Source: Pseudoxanthobacter soli DSM 19599
GTDB taxonomy: Bacteria; Pseudomonadota; Alphaproteobacteria; Rhizobiales; Segnochrobactraceae
Direction: 5' to 3'
Length of the DNA: 51,992 bases
Assembly (NCBI GenBank): GCA_945898215.1
Contig: CAMDHY010000019.1
Location: 1 to 51,992 of the forward strand
Of the stretch, positions 33,297-41,553 are shown in pieces; position 1 is the stretch's first letter; every line of letters starts with the position of its first letter. The translations under genes were made by a program, and so were the position numbers. The notes under the pieces were generated by a model. The model made no database searches, was not told the origin of the DNA, and worked only from the letters and a program-made list of their open reading frames with translations.

Positions 33297-34116
33297 GTTG
33301 GAAGGACTGCCCAACACGGCCGAAGTGGCACTGGCGGATGCGATCCGTCTCGCCGGCAATCTGGGCTTCGAGGCTGCGCTCACCCGCTTCCTGCGCCGCA
33401 GTATTTCCTGCAACAACGTCGTGTTCATCGTGTATCGGCGATCGGCGACACCGGATATCCTGTATTCGCAGGCCGACGCCCCCATCGTCTTCAAGGATCT
33501 CTACCGGGTCTACGTGCCGGGAGCCTATCTGCTCGACCCCTATCACGACCTCCATCTCAACCGGATATCCCCGGGAGCCTATCGCCTCCTCGACATCGCG
33601 CCAGACCAGTTTCAGCGTAGCCAGTACTATCTCGATTACTATCGACAGACGACGCTGATCGACGAACTGACGTTTGTCAGCTATCCCGATGACGACAGCA
33701 CGCTGAACATCTGCCTCGGCCGCGACGCCTCGACGCCGCGCCTGTTCGGGACCGAGGCGCGCGAGACGGCGGTGCGGATCGCCCCCGTGGTCTCGGCCTT
33801 GGCCCACCGCCATTTTTCGCAGTTCAGTCGTCCGGCCCCGGTCACCGGGCCGGCACCGCATCAGGCCGACGAACCCGTCGCGCGCCTGCGCCGCGTTCTG
33901 GCGGAGCGCCACGGCATCCGTCTCTCGCACCGCCAGGCGCAGGTGTCGCTGCTCATCCTGCAGGGCCACTCGTCCGTGTCGATCGGATTGCGGCTCGGGG
34001 TGGCGGCGCAGACGGTGAAGGTGTTCAGGCGGCAGATCTACGCACGCTGCGGGCTGAGTTCACAGGCGGAACTCTTCGCCCTGCTGCTGCCACTCCTGAT
34101 CGGCGCGGAAGCATGA
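33295..34116 (+). CDS. LuxR-family transcriptional regulator
   Basis: A 273-residue regulator. The C-terminal ~60 residues form a LuxR/FixJ helix-turn-helix (LSHRQAQVSLLILQGHSS, then VAAQTVKVFRRQIYARCGL). The N-terminal ~190 residues show no receiver-domain aspartate or obvious autoinducer-binding pattern, so the signal is unknown; it may bind the operon's amine. It is divergent from the importer operon, and the repeated motifs in between are its probable target. Its end overlaps the tail of a small minus-strand frame. Confidence 0.85.
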   Translation: MLEGLPNTAEVALADAIRLAGNLGFEAALTRFLRRSISCNNVVFIVYRRSATPDILYSQADAPIVFKDLYRVYVPGAYLLDPYHDLHLNRISPGAYRLLDIAPDQFQRSQYYLDYYRQTTLIDELTFVSYPDDDSTLNICLGRDASTPRLFGTEARETAVRIAPVVSALAHRHFSQFSRPAPVTGPAPHQADEPVARLRRVLAERHGIRLSHRQAQVSLLILQGHSSVSIGLRLGVAAQTVKVFRRQIYARCGLSSQAELFALLLPLLIGAEA

Positions 34117-34373
34117 TCCGGCGACGCGGTGGCGGTGTGCGGGGCGTCGCTTTGTTGCCGCGATAGGCCCGCCGCCCTGCCGGGGGCGAGGGTTGGCGAC
34201 GGTCTCGAGACCCGTAAGGTCGAGGTGCGATACTTCCACACGGCGTATTCGCGCGCCCGGGTTTCGGCGTCCCCGCCGACGAAGACGGCGAGTTGGGCGG
34301 TGCCGCTCGCACCGTAGTCGACCGCCTCGACGCGCCGCGCCGCCGCGAGATGGGTGATGGTTGCTGCCGACAT
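34038..34373 (-). CDS. Small hypothetical protein
   Basis: A 111-residue frame starting at ATG 34373 with an excellent GGGAGG ribosome binding site 7 bases upstream. The first ~48 residues (MSAATITHLAAARRVEAVDY and following) show codon use like neighbouring genes. After about residue 50 the composition changes (rare TTA and AGA codons, Ser/Arg/Pro-rich), and the frame overlaps the 3' end of the luxR-type gene on the other strand. The real protein may be shorter or frameshifted. I do not recognise it. A terminator-like hairpin lies just upstream at 34414-34446. Confidence 0.4.
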   Translation of the reverse strand: MSAATITHLAAARRVEAVDYGASGTAQLAVFVGGDAETRAREYAVWKYRTSTLRVSRPSPTLAPGRAAGLSRQQSDAPHTATASPDHASAPIRSGSSRAKSSACELSPQRA

Positions 34374-34413
34374 GGACTGTCCTCCCGTTGCCTCGCAAAA
34401 CCGCCGGAACGGC

Positions 34414-34446
34414 AAAAAGTCCCCCCGGCTCAGTGACTTGCCGGGG
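34414..34446 (-). terminator. Intrinsic terminator-like hairpin
   Basis: On the minus strand a perfect 7-bp stem (CCCCGGC at 34446-34440, GCCGGGG at 34429-34423, 10-base loop) is followed by GGAC and five T's (34418-34414). It lies about 80 bases beyond the quinone oxidoreductase stop and would end the GntR operon transcript. It also lies just upstream of the small hypothetical gene, so attenuation of that gene is an alternative. Confidence 0.6.
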
Positions 34447-34526
34447 ACGTGGCCGACCGCCACGATCGGCGGCGCGACTGTAGGGCCGCCGTCATCGCGC
34501 GGTGCGGAGATGGGACCGAGACGATC

Positions 34527-35519
34527 CTACGGAACGAGCACGATGTTGCCGACGAGCGTCCGGGATTCCATCAGCGCGTGGGCCTCGGCCGCCTTCTCGA
34601 GGGGCAGTCGCGCCGCGATCGGCGGAGCAATTTCGCCCTTCGCGAGGAGCGACAGGAGATGGCGCAGCGCGCTCCGGCGGACCTCGTCGTCGCCATCGAA
34701 GGCGTGCATGGTGAAGAGCCGGAAGCCAGGGTTGCGGGTCTGGTGGCGGAACATCGCCTCGTAGATGTCCTCCTGTCTCCGACCCGCCAAACGCCCGTAA
34801 GAGACGACGAGGCCGAAGCGGGCGAGCGCCCCGAACATGCGCGCCAGCGTCTCGCCGCCAATCGGGTCGAGCACGAGGTCGACGCCGTTGCCCGCCGTTG
34901 CGGCGAGGATGCCGTCCACCACGTCCTCTTCGGAGGTGACGATCACCGCGTCCGCGCCCAGCCTGGCGACGGCCGCCGCCTTGGCGGCGCTGCCGACGCC
35001 GGCGATCACCCGCTGGCCGGCTCGATGGGCGAGTTCGACGAGGGCGTTGCCGATCCCCCCGGATGCGGCGGCAACGTAGACGGAGCGGACCGTCGCCCCG
35101 CGGGCCGCCTCGGTCAACAACAGGTGTGCCACCTGGTAGTTGGCGAGGCAGGCGGCTGCGGCTGCGTCGCACCCCGGCGAAACCGGATAGGTGGCGGCGA
35201 TCGGCACCGCGACGTACTCGGCATAGCAGCCGCCGCGCGTCGCCAGATCCCGGGCGCTGACGACGACGCGGTCGCCGGGAGCAAGCCCCGTCACCCCCTC
35301 CCCCACGTCGCTGACGACGCCGCACATCTCGATTCCGGGGATCGTCGGCAGCGGCGGCATCCAGGGGTATTCGCCCTTGCGGATCAGCACGTCCGGTCGG
35401 TTCACGCCAATCGCCTCGGCGCGCACCAGGACTTCGCCGGGCCCTGGTCGCGGCGTCGGCACCTCCGTCCACTCGAGGACCGAGGGGCCGCCCGTCTCCC
35501 GGATGAGGATGGCCTTCAT
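34527..35519 (-). CDS. Quinone oxidoreductase / zinc-independent MDR-family dehydrogenase
   Basis: A 330-residue medium-chain reductase: MKAILIRETGGPSVLEWTEV opening, substrate domain GIEMCGVVSDVGEGVTGLAPGDRV, and a Rossmann motif in the segment AAASGGIGNALVELA. The zinc ligands of alcohol dehydrogenases are not evident, which fits the NADPH:quinone oxidoreductase subgroup. It is the last gene of the GntR operon, 112 bases after the nitroreductase gene. ATG 35519 is chosen as the conserved family start; six in-frame codons lie upstream. Confidence 0.9.
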   Translation of the reverse strand: MKAILIRETGGPSVLEWTEVPTPRPGPGEVLVRAEAIGVNRPDVLIRKGEYPWMPPLPTIPGIEMCGVVSDVGEGVTGLAPGDRVVVSARDLATRGGCYAEYVAVPIAATYPVSPGCDAAAAACLANYQVAHLLLTEAARGATVRSVYVAAASGGIGNALVELAHRAGQRVIAGVGSAAKAAAVARLGADAVIVTSEEDVVDGILAATAGNGVDLVLDPIGGETLARMFGALARFGLVVSYGRLAGRRQEDIYEAMFRHQTRNPGFRLFTMHAFDGDDEVRRSALRHLLSLLAKGEIAPPIAARLPLEKAAEAHALMESRTLVGNIVLVP

Positions 35520-35631
35520 GCCGGTCCCGCCGTCCATGACCGCCGCACGTCGAGGACGAGGATGGGTTGCCGATCGTCGACGCGGTCAGGGGCAAGCCGC
35601 ATGAGGTGGCTCCGCAGGTTCGAGGCGTGGG

Positions 35632-36333
35632 TCAAAGTGTGCCGTCGCCGGCCGCCGGTGGCGTCTCGACGAAGGTGGTGAACTCGGCGGGGTCCGCCCG
35701 TGTCGAGCGGAAGCTGTTCACCGGCTGCTCGCGGTCGCCGTAGCCGACCGCGACGACGCAATAGAGGATGTCGCTGTCCGGGATGCCGAGATAGGCGAAG
35801 AGCGGCTTCTGCACGCGCGACCACGACTGCTGTGGGCAGGTGTCGAGGCCGTAGCCCCGCGCCAGGATCATCAGGGTCGCGACGAACAGGCCGAGGTCGG
35901 CCCACTGCGCCTCGCCGAAGCGGCGCTCCATCGTCACGAACACCGCGGCGGGGGCGCCGAACAGCGCGAAGTTGCGCTTGTACTGGCCGAGGCGGGCTTG
36001 CGCATCGGTGCGCGGGATGCCGAGCGCGCCGTAGAGCTCCGCGCCGTGGTGCTCCTTGCGCTCCAGATAGGGCTCCCAGAGATCGGGCGGAACGAAGGGA
36101 TATTCGGCGGGCGTGTGGCGGGGATCGCGACCCTCAACGTCGGCGGCGACGATCGCCTTCAGCTCCCGCAAGGCCTCCCCGGTGACGATGTGGAGCCGCC
36201 AGGGCTGCAGGTTGCTGCCGGACGCCGAGCGGCCTGATCGCGCGATGAGATCACGCAGCGTCTCGGACGGCACCGGACGGTCTAGGAAGGCGCGGCAGGC
36301 GAGCCGCGTGTCGACGGCGTCGAAGACATGCAT
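35632..36333 (-). CDS. Nitroreductase family protein
   Basis: A 233-residue FMN-dependent NAD(P)H oxidoreductase. FMN-binding segments visible are RSASGSNLQPWRLHIV near residue 35 and the C-terminal VAVGYGDREQPVNSFRS; ARGYGLDTCPQQSW is typical of the dimerising domain. Such enzymes reduce nitro groups, quinones or flavins. Start ATG 36333 lacks a strong ribosome binding site but begins exactly at the conserved N-terminus (MHVFDAVDTRLACRAF). It follows the cupin gene by 38 bases. Confidence 0.92.
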   Translation of the reverse strand: MHVFDAVDTRLACRAFLDRPVPSETLRDLIARSGRSASGSNLQPWRLHIVTGEALRELKAIVAADVEGRDPRHTPAEYPFVPPDLWEPYLERKEHHGAELYGALGIPRTDAQARLGQYKRNFALFGAPAAVFVTMERRFGEAQWADLGLFVATLMILARGYGLDTCPQQSWSRVQKPLFAYLGIPDSDILYCVVAVGYGDREQPVNSFRSTRADPAEFTTFVETPPAAGDGTL

Positions 36334-36371
36334 GTGGGGGTTCCGTCGGCGGCGGGCGGGTGACCGGGTTG

Positions 36372-36806
36372 TCAGCCCATCAGGTCTTTGGCGGAGAGAT
36401 GCTCGACCTCCTCGTCGCTCCCCGCGAAGGTACGGGTGACCGTGGCGGACGAGTAGATCCAGAGAATGCGCATCGGGGCGTCGCCGGTGTTGCGGAAGGC
36501 GTGCACCCGGCCGGCGGCGATGTAGGTGCTGTCGTAGGGCCGCAGCGGCGTCACCCGCCCGTCGACCTCCACCTCCCCTTCCCCCTCCAGCAGCGTCACC
36601 TGCTCGTCGCAGTTGTGGTGGTGCAGAGGGGCGCCCTTCCCCTTCGGGTAGACGCTCATGCCGGTTGTGAAGCGAACGTCCGGGCGGATGTGATGGGTCA
36701 TCAGGGGCGTGGTGAGGATGCCACCGCCGCGGGCGATGGTGCGGATCTCGTCTACCTTCAGGATAGTCGCGTTCGTCATCGTCGTCCCGTCGTTGGGTGT
36801 CGTCAT
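36372..36806 (-). CDS. Cupin-domain protein
   Basis: A 144-residue single-domain cupin. The first metal-binding motif is LHHHNCDEQVTLLEG (His62-64, with Glu68) and the second is AAGRVHAFRNTG (His102). It may be a small metal-dependent dioxygenase, isomerase or binding protein of the operon's substrate. ATG 36806 overlaps the gntR-type stop in ATGA; an internal ATG at 36779 is possible. Function is not decided by sequence. Confidence 0.9.
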   Translation of the reverse strand: MTTPNDGTTMTNATILKVDEIRTIARGGGILTTPLMTHHIRPDVRFTTGMSVYPKGKGAPLHHHNCDEQVTLLEGEGEVEVDGRVTPLRPYDSTYIAAGRVHAFRNTGDAPMRILWIYSSATVTRTFAGSDEEVEHLSAKDLMG

Positions 36807-37501
36807 GGCCGCGTCCGTGCGGTCTTCCGGACCGCTTCCAGCGACGGCTGCATGTGCCGGCTGCAGAGTTCGCCGAGACCCGCCCGGTCACCCTCGGCGA
36901 GACAGGCGATCATCGCCTCGTGGTCGGCGTGCGAGCGGGCCGCGAGGGCCGGGACGCCGATCGCGTAGCCGTGCACGAGAGCCGACTTCTCCCAATGCTG
37001 CTCGATCGCAGCCGCCAGGAAGGGATTTCCGCAGGCCCCGAACAGCGTCCGGTGGAAGGCGGCGTTCGCCTCCGCCACGGCGTCGAGTTCGCCGCGCGCG
37101 AGGCACTCCGCATAGGTGCGGTTGATCGTGGTGAGCTCGTCGAGAAGAGACCGGGAGGCCGGGAGCAGCATGCGGGCGATCGCCGCCCGCTGCAGGGTCT
37201 CGCGAACCTCGTAGAGCTGCTCGATCTGCGATGGATCGTAGTCCGAGACGACGACGCCCCGGTTCGGCCGCCGCTCGACGAGGCCGATCCGCGTCAATTC
37301 GTCGAGGGCCGCCCGCACGACGTAGCGTCCGACGGCGAACCGGGCGGCGAGTTCCTCCTCGACCAGGCGCTCGCGCGGCCGCAGCCGGCCGAGCAGCACG
37401 TCTCGGCGTAGCGCCTGGAAGACGCGATCCTGCGGCCTCGCCTCCGCCCGGGGCGTGGCAGCGGACGTGGACGGCATCACGGCGGTGGGCTGCGCCGACA
37501 T
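36803..37501 (-). CDS. GntR-family regulator with FCD effector domain
   Basis: A 232-residue regulator. A winged helix-turn-helix (about residues 25-90; LVEEELAARFAVGRYVVRAALDEL split over two helices) is followed by an all-helical FCD domain (about 100-215) with the histidines expected for metal/ligand binding (FHRTLFGACGN, DHEAMIACL). FCD members usually respond to organic acids. Start ATG 37501 has a GAGGAG site. It is first in its operon and divergent from the dioxygenase-like gene, with nested palindromes in between that are its probable operator. Confidence 0.93.
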   Translation of the reverse strand: MSAQPTAVMPSTSAATPRAEARPQDRVFQALRRDVLLGRLRPRERLVEEELAARFAVGRYVVRAALDELTRIGLVERRPNRGVVVSDYDPSQIEQLYEVRETLQRAAIARMLLPASRSLLDELTTINRTYAECLARGELDAVAEANAAFHRTLFGACGNPFLAAAIEQHWEKSALVHGYAIGVPALAARSHADHEAMIACLAEGDRAGLGELCSRHMQPSLEAVRKTARTRP

Positions 37502-37550
37502 CGGCTTCTCCTCGACATCGGGGATGAAGGTGCGGACGCTGGATCATCTC

Positions 37551-37573
37551 GTCAACAGAATTGTTGACAATTC
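37551..37573. promoter_or_regulatory. Putative GntR operator, nested palindromes
   Basis: GTCAACAGAATTGTTGAC (37551-37568) has perfect 7-bp arms around GAAT. It overlaps GAATTGTTGACAATTC (37558-37573), with perfect 7-bp arms around TG. The core ATTGT-TG-ACAAT resembles sites bound by FCD-type GntR proteins. A consensus TTGACA (-35-like) hexamer lies inside at 37564-37569 on the plus strand, toward the dioxygenase-like gene, so binding would block that promoter. Confidence 0.7.
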
Positions 37574-37676
37574 GGCCCGGCAGATCGACGTTGGGTTTCG
37601 CGGGGCGCCAGGCGACGACGGCGATGGCGTCGCAACACGCTGCAAGGTCTCGCATTCCAGAGGAAGATCACGCGCC

Positions 37677-38690
37677 ATGACATTGACGGCGCTCGGCTAT
37701 GTCGGCCTGCGTACCGACAATCTCGAGGACTGGGCCGACTACGGGACCCGGCTCCTAGGCCTGCAGCTCGTCGAGCGCACGCGCTCCAGCCTCACCTTCC
37801 GCATGGACGATCGCAAGCAGAGGGTCGTCGTAGAACACGACGACGTCGCCGCCCCCCACCGCTTCGGCTGGGAGGTCGCCGACGCGGCTGCGCTCGACGC
37901 TTTGGCGGCGCGCCTTGACCAGAACGGCATCGTGGTGACGCCTGGTTCGGCTGCGCTCGCGGCACAGCGTCGGGTCGCCGGACTGATCGTCTTCGCCGAC
38001 CCGCTTGGCAACCGTCTCGAGGTGTTCCACGGTCCCGAGATCGCCGACGAGCCCTTCCGCCCGGGCCGCAACATCTCGGGCTTCCGTACCGGACCGCTGG
38101 GCGTGGGCCACGCCGTCCTGACGGTCGCGCGGATCGAGGACGTCATGCCGTTCTACACGGACGTTCTCGGCTTCCGCCTCAGCGACTACGTGCTGTCGCC
38201 CTTCCGTGTGTTCTTCTTCCACATCAATGCGCGCCACCACAGCCTCGCCTTCCTGGAGACGGGCAAAGACGGCATCCACCACCTTATGATGGAGACCCTC
38301 AGCCTCGACGATCTCGGCCAGGGCTACGACGTCGCGCTGTTGCAGCCGGACCGTATTGCCACGACGCTCGGGCGGCACATCAACGACCACATGACGTCCT
38401 TCTACACCTTCTGTCCGTCCGGCTTCATGGTGGAGTGCGGCTGGGGCGGCGCCTCCCTCGATCCGGACAGCTGGGTGCCGCACGAGGTGACCGACGGTCC
38501 GAGCCTCTGGGGCCACGAGCGGGCGTGGCTGCCTCCGGAGGGACGCGAGCGCGCCCGCGAGATGCGCCTGGACGCCGCCCGCCGCGGCGTGCGCTATCCG
38601 GTCGAGGTGCTGCCGGGCAACCACTCGCTCGCCGCCGACGCCTGCCCCTGGTTCGCCGACGCCAAGCGCCGCGAGGCTGGCAAGGCCTGA
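37677..38690 (+). CDS. Extradiol ring-cleavage dioxygenase-like VOC protein
   Basis: A 337-residue two-domain vicinal-oxygen-chelate protein resembling type I extradiol dioxygenases (BphC family), which open catechols using Fe(II). Likely metal ligands are His145 (VGHAVLTV), His202 (IHHLMMET) and Glu253 (MVECGWGG). A catalytic-type His is at 187/188 (ARHHSLAF) and a conserved Tyr is in FYTFCPSGF. ATG 37677 is preceded by AGAGGAAG about 10 bases upstream; the longer open frame crosses the operator. It is divergent from the gntR-type gene and probably under its control together with nitroreductase and quinone reductase. Confidence 0.9.
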   Translation: MTLTALGYVGLRTDNLEDWADYGTRLLGLQLVERTRSSLTFRMDDRKQRVVVEHDDVAAPHRFGWEVADAAALDALAARLDQNGIVVTPGSAALAAQRRVAGLIVFADPLGNRLEVFHGPEIADEPFRPGRNISGFRTGPLGVGHAVLTVARIEDVMPFYTDVLGFRLSDYVLSPFRVFFFHINARHHSLAFLETGKDGIHHLMMETLSLDDLGQGYDVALLQPDRIATTLGRHINDHMTSFYTFCPSGFMVECGWGGASLDPDSWVPHEVTDGPSLWGHERAWLPPEGRERAREMRLDAARRGVRYPVEVLPGNHSLAADACPWFADAKRREAGKA

Positions 38691-38736
38691 TTCCAGTCAC
38701 CCTGCGCGGCGCAGAGCGCGAGCGCGTGGCAGCGTC

Positions 38737-40383
38737 TCAGCCCGGGCCAACGGTCCTGTCGGGCAGGGCCTGGCCGTCTAGAGTGCAGCCGAAGAAGGCG
38801 AGCGAACCGTCCTCGATCCGCCAGGTCGCGCGTGACAGCGCCACCCCGTACAGTTCCACGACGGCACCGCCGACGATCGCCAGGCGGGTGTCCGTGATGC
38901 GCCCGCCGCGCAGGACATGACGCCCGCCGAGGTCGCTGCCCGAGAACGGCAGGCGGGCGAGCCCGCCGCCGCTGTCGGCGCGCGAGGCGTTCGCGTCGAT
39001 CGTGCAGCGCTCGTAGACGTTCAGGCCGGAGCCGATGAGCTGGCGATTGTTGTTGTCCAGGGCATCGGCCGGAAGCGTCCACGACATCGAACAGTCAAGA
39101 ACCTGGATGGAGCGGCCGCCCTCCCCCTGGTGTCCGTAGCCGCAGGGGCTCTCGTTCTGGAATGCCATCGCCTCGATCGTGACGTCCAGGATGCCCCGCA
39201 ACTGCATCGAGACGTCCTCGCTGAAATCGGACCGCCCGATGTTGAACCGGCAGTCGCGGATCAGGAGGCCGGTGATCGGAGCGGCGGCAACCTCCGCCTC
39301 GGTCGACTTCACGACGGCGTTGACGACGCCGCGACCTGTCGAGCGGATCCGCTCGATGCGGACGCCGCGCGTCGGCTGGTTGGCGGGACCCCACTCGTGC
39401 GAGACGTCACAGGCCTTGCTGTTCGGGCACTGCAGGTCCGAGTCGGTGAAGCTGACGTTCTCGCCGATGATGTCGACGATCGATGCGCGCGTGGTGTCGC
39501 GGACCTTGAAGCCGCCGAGGTCGAAGTCGCGGCAGCCGATGACCTTGCCGAGCGAGGCCATGTTCTGCCCCTCCGACCAGGACCGTTCATTTCGCCAGCC
39601 GCCGCTGCAGCCGACGAATACCACCTGTTCGCGGGCGCAGGTGTCGGGAACGAGGTAGCAGTCCTCCCGGCGGATGTCGGGGCAGTCGTTGGCGAAGAAG
39701 AAGGCACCGTTGCCGGCCAGGGCGGCGAACTGGTTCGGTTCGGGGGCCAGTCCGAGCGCACGCAGGACCGACGTTCGATCCGCGCCGGAGATCCCCCGCC
39801 CCGGATTGCCGCGGTGGCCGACGCCGCGAATGCGGACCGTGCCCGTGCAGCGCTCGAATCCGAACACGGGCTTGCGCAGATGGGCGTTGGTGTCGTCGAA
39901 GCTGCCGGCCGAACTGCCCCGCAACGTCTCGCCGAGGCTCTCGAAAATCCCGCCGGTCCAGGTGATTGACCCCGGGCAGTCGCGAAAGCCGAGCCCCCAG
40001 GGTAGCTGGAACGCCTCGCCATCCGGTCCCGTGACCATGCGGCCGAGGTCGCGGAAGACGACCCCCGGCTCGCACGAGACGGTGACGTTTCCAAGGCCGG
40101 TCAGCGCGATGCGACGACTGTCGTAGGCGTAGACACCGGCTGGAAACACGACGGGGCGGCCGGTGCGGGCTCCTTCCTCGATCGCCTGGGCGATGCCGGC
40201 GGCCGAATCCGTCCGCCCGCCCGGATCGAGGTCGAACCGAACCGGTCCTGCGACGAGCGCCTCGCTCCTGCCGGGGCGAAAGGCGAGCAGCGCCGCGAGC
40301 CCGGCCGTGACCGCCCGGCGCGTCGGCCGCAGCGTTCCGCCGACGGCTCGCGGGGGCAAAGGGTCGGTTCGGGCCTGGCGCAT
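38737..40383 (-). CDS. Tat-exported parallel beta-helix protein
   Basis: A 548-residue protein with a twin-arginine signal (PTRRAVTAGLAALLAF near residues 21-36). The body is made of short repeated strands with Gly, Asn and hydrophobic stacks typical of right-handed beta-helix (pectate-lyase/polysaccharide-lyase-like) folds, starting from D-S-A-A-G-I-A-Q-A-I-E-E-G, the usual first helix of such proteins. Several cysteines could form disulfides. ATG 40383 has a GGAGA site 5 bases upstream. No catalytic motif was recognised, so it may be a lyase, a hydrolase or a surface carbohydrate-binding protein. It lies 74 bases after the nitronate monooxygenase gene. Confidence 0.7.
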   Translation of the reverse strand: MRQARTDPLPPRAVGGTLRPTRRAVTAGLAALLAFRPGRSEALVAGPVRFDLDPGGRTDSAAGIAQAIEEGARTGRPVVFPAGVYAYDSRRIALTGLGNVTVSCEPGVVFRDLGRMVTGPDGEAFQLPWGLGFRDCPGSITWTGGIFESLGETLRGSSAGSFDDTNAHLRKPVFGFERCTGTVRIRGVGHRGNPGRGISGADRTSVLRALGLAPEPNQFAALAGNGAFFFANDCPDIRREDCYLVPDTCAREQVVFVGCSGGWRNERSWSEGQNMASLGKVIGCRDFDLGGFKVRDTTRASIVDIIGENVSFTDSDLQCPNSKACDVSHEWGPANQPTRGVRIERIRSTGRGVVNAVVKSTEAEVAAAPITGLLIRDCRFNIGRSDFSEDVSMQLRGILDVTIEAMAFQNESPCGYGHQGEGGRSIQVLDCSMSWTLPADALDNNNRQLIGSGLNVYERCTIDANASRADSGGGLARLPFSGSDLGGRHVLRGGRITDTRLAIVGGAVVELYGVALSRATWRIEDGSLAFFGCTLDGQALPDRTVGPG

Positions 40384-40457
40384 CCATCTCTCCGTCGAAC
40401 GCCGCGGCGGGCGCACGTCGTCAGCTCAACGGCCATAACGGGGGTTCGGTGCCGATC

Positions 40458-41414
40458 CTACCCGCCCATCTCTGCCCGGGCCGCCGCGAATTCGGCGGCC
40501 AGCCTGTCGACTAGCGCCGCGACCGTGGGCACGTCCTCGATCGCGCCGACGCCCTGCCCGGCGCTCCAGATGTCGCGCCAGGCGGCGACCCCGGACTTCT
40601 CGCGGGACCGGTATTCCTTGCTCGAACCAGGCAGCGCCAGCGTCGTCGGATCGAGCCCGGCGGCGAGGATGCTCGGGACGAGATAGTTGCCGGCGACGCC
40701 GGTGAACTCCGGCGTGTAGACCACGTCCTTGGCTGCCGCCGCGACGATCATCCGCTTGTAGGGATCGCTCGCCAGCGACTCCTTCGTCGCGATGAAGCGC
40801 GTTCCCATGTAGGCGAGGTCGGCGCCCAGCGCGCGGGCCGCCAGGATGCCTCGGCCGCTCGAGATCGCACCGGCGAGCAGGATCGTGCCGGGAAAGATCC
40901 GCCGCACCTCCGGCAAGAGCGCGAACGGGCTCATCGCGCCGGCATGTCCGCCGGCGCCGGCGCAGACGAGCACGAGCCCGTCGACACCCGCCTCCGCCGC
41001 CTTCTCGGCATGGCGGACAGTGGTGACGTCGTGGAAGACGAGGCCGCCATAGGCGTGCGCGGCCGGCACGATCTCGCCCGGGGCCTGCAGGCTCGTGATG
41101 ATGATTGGAACCTCATGGCGCAGACACACGTCGGTGTCGTGGACGAGGCGGGCGTTCGCCTTGTTGACGATGAGGTTGACCGCGAACGGTGCCGCGGCTC
41201 GGTCCGGATGGTCTCCGTCGAACCGGGCGATACCCTCGCGGATCTGCGCGATCCAGCCCGCCAGGGCGGCTTCCGGCCTCGCGTTCAGCGATGGGAACGA
41301 CCCGACGATGCCGGCCGTGCATTGCGCGATGACTAGGTCCGGACCGGACACGAGGAACATCGGGGCGCCAACAACGGGAACCGTCAGGCCCGCGAGAGAG
41401 ACAGGAACTGGCAT
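40458..41414 (-). CDS. Nitronate monooxygenase family protein
   Basis: A 318-residue FMN TIM-barrel enzyme of the 2-nitropropane-dioxygenase-like family, which oxidises alkyl nitronates to carbonyl compounds and nitrite. GAPMFLVSGP lies at the N-terminus, VCAGAGGHAGAMSPFALLP carries the conserved His region, and LLAGAISSGRGILAARALGAD forms the phosphate-binding loop of FMN. ATG 41414 is chosen at the conserved start (MPVPVSLAGLTVPVVGAP); upstream in-frame sequence is atypical. Some family members have other substrates. Confidence 0.9.
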   Translation of the reverse strand: MPVPVSLAGLTVPVVGAPMFLVSGPDLVIAQCTAGIVGSFPSLNARPEAALAGWIAQIREGIARFDGDHPDRAAAPFAVNLIVNKANARLVHDTDVCLRHEVPIIITSLQAPGEIVPAAHAYGGLVFHDVTTVRHAEKAAEAGVDGLVLVCAGAGGHAGAMSPFALLPEVRRIFPGTILLAGAISSGRGILAARALGADLAYMGTRFIATKESLASDPYKRMIVAAAAKDVVYTPEFTGVAGNYLVPSILAAGLDPTTLALPGSSKEYRSREKSGVAAWRDIWSAGQGVGAIEDVPTVAALVDRLAAEFAAARAEMGG

Positions 41415-41553
41415 GCGGGTCGGGTCGCTCCCGGTCGAGGATGAGGTCTGAGTATGGTCGAGGATAGCGCTCCCTCTGCCTGCGGCCAAAGCCGGCGGCG
41501 ATCGCCTCGCGGGGCTTGACGGCGGGGGGGCGTTGGGACGTTAGCTTGCCGCC

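Noticed and set aside
34129-34317. A 62-codon plus-strand frame following the luxR-type gene
   Set aside because: No ribosome binding site, opposite a minus-strand frame with a much better start, and no family similarity.
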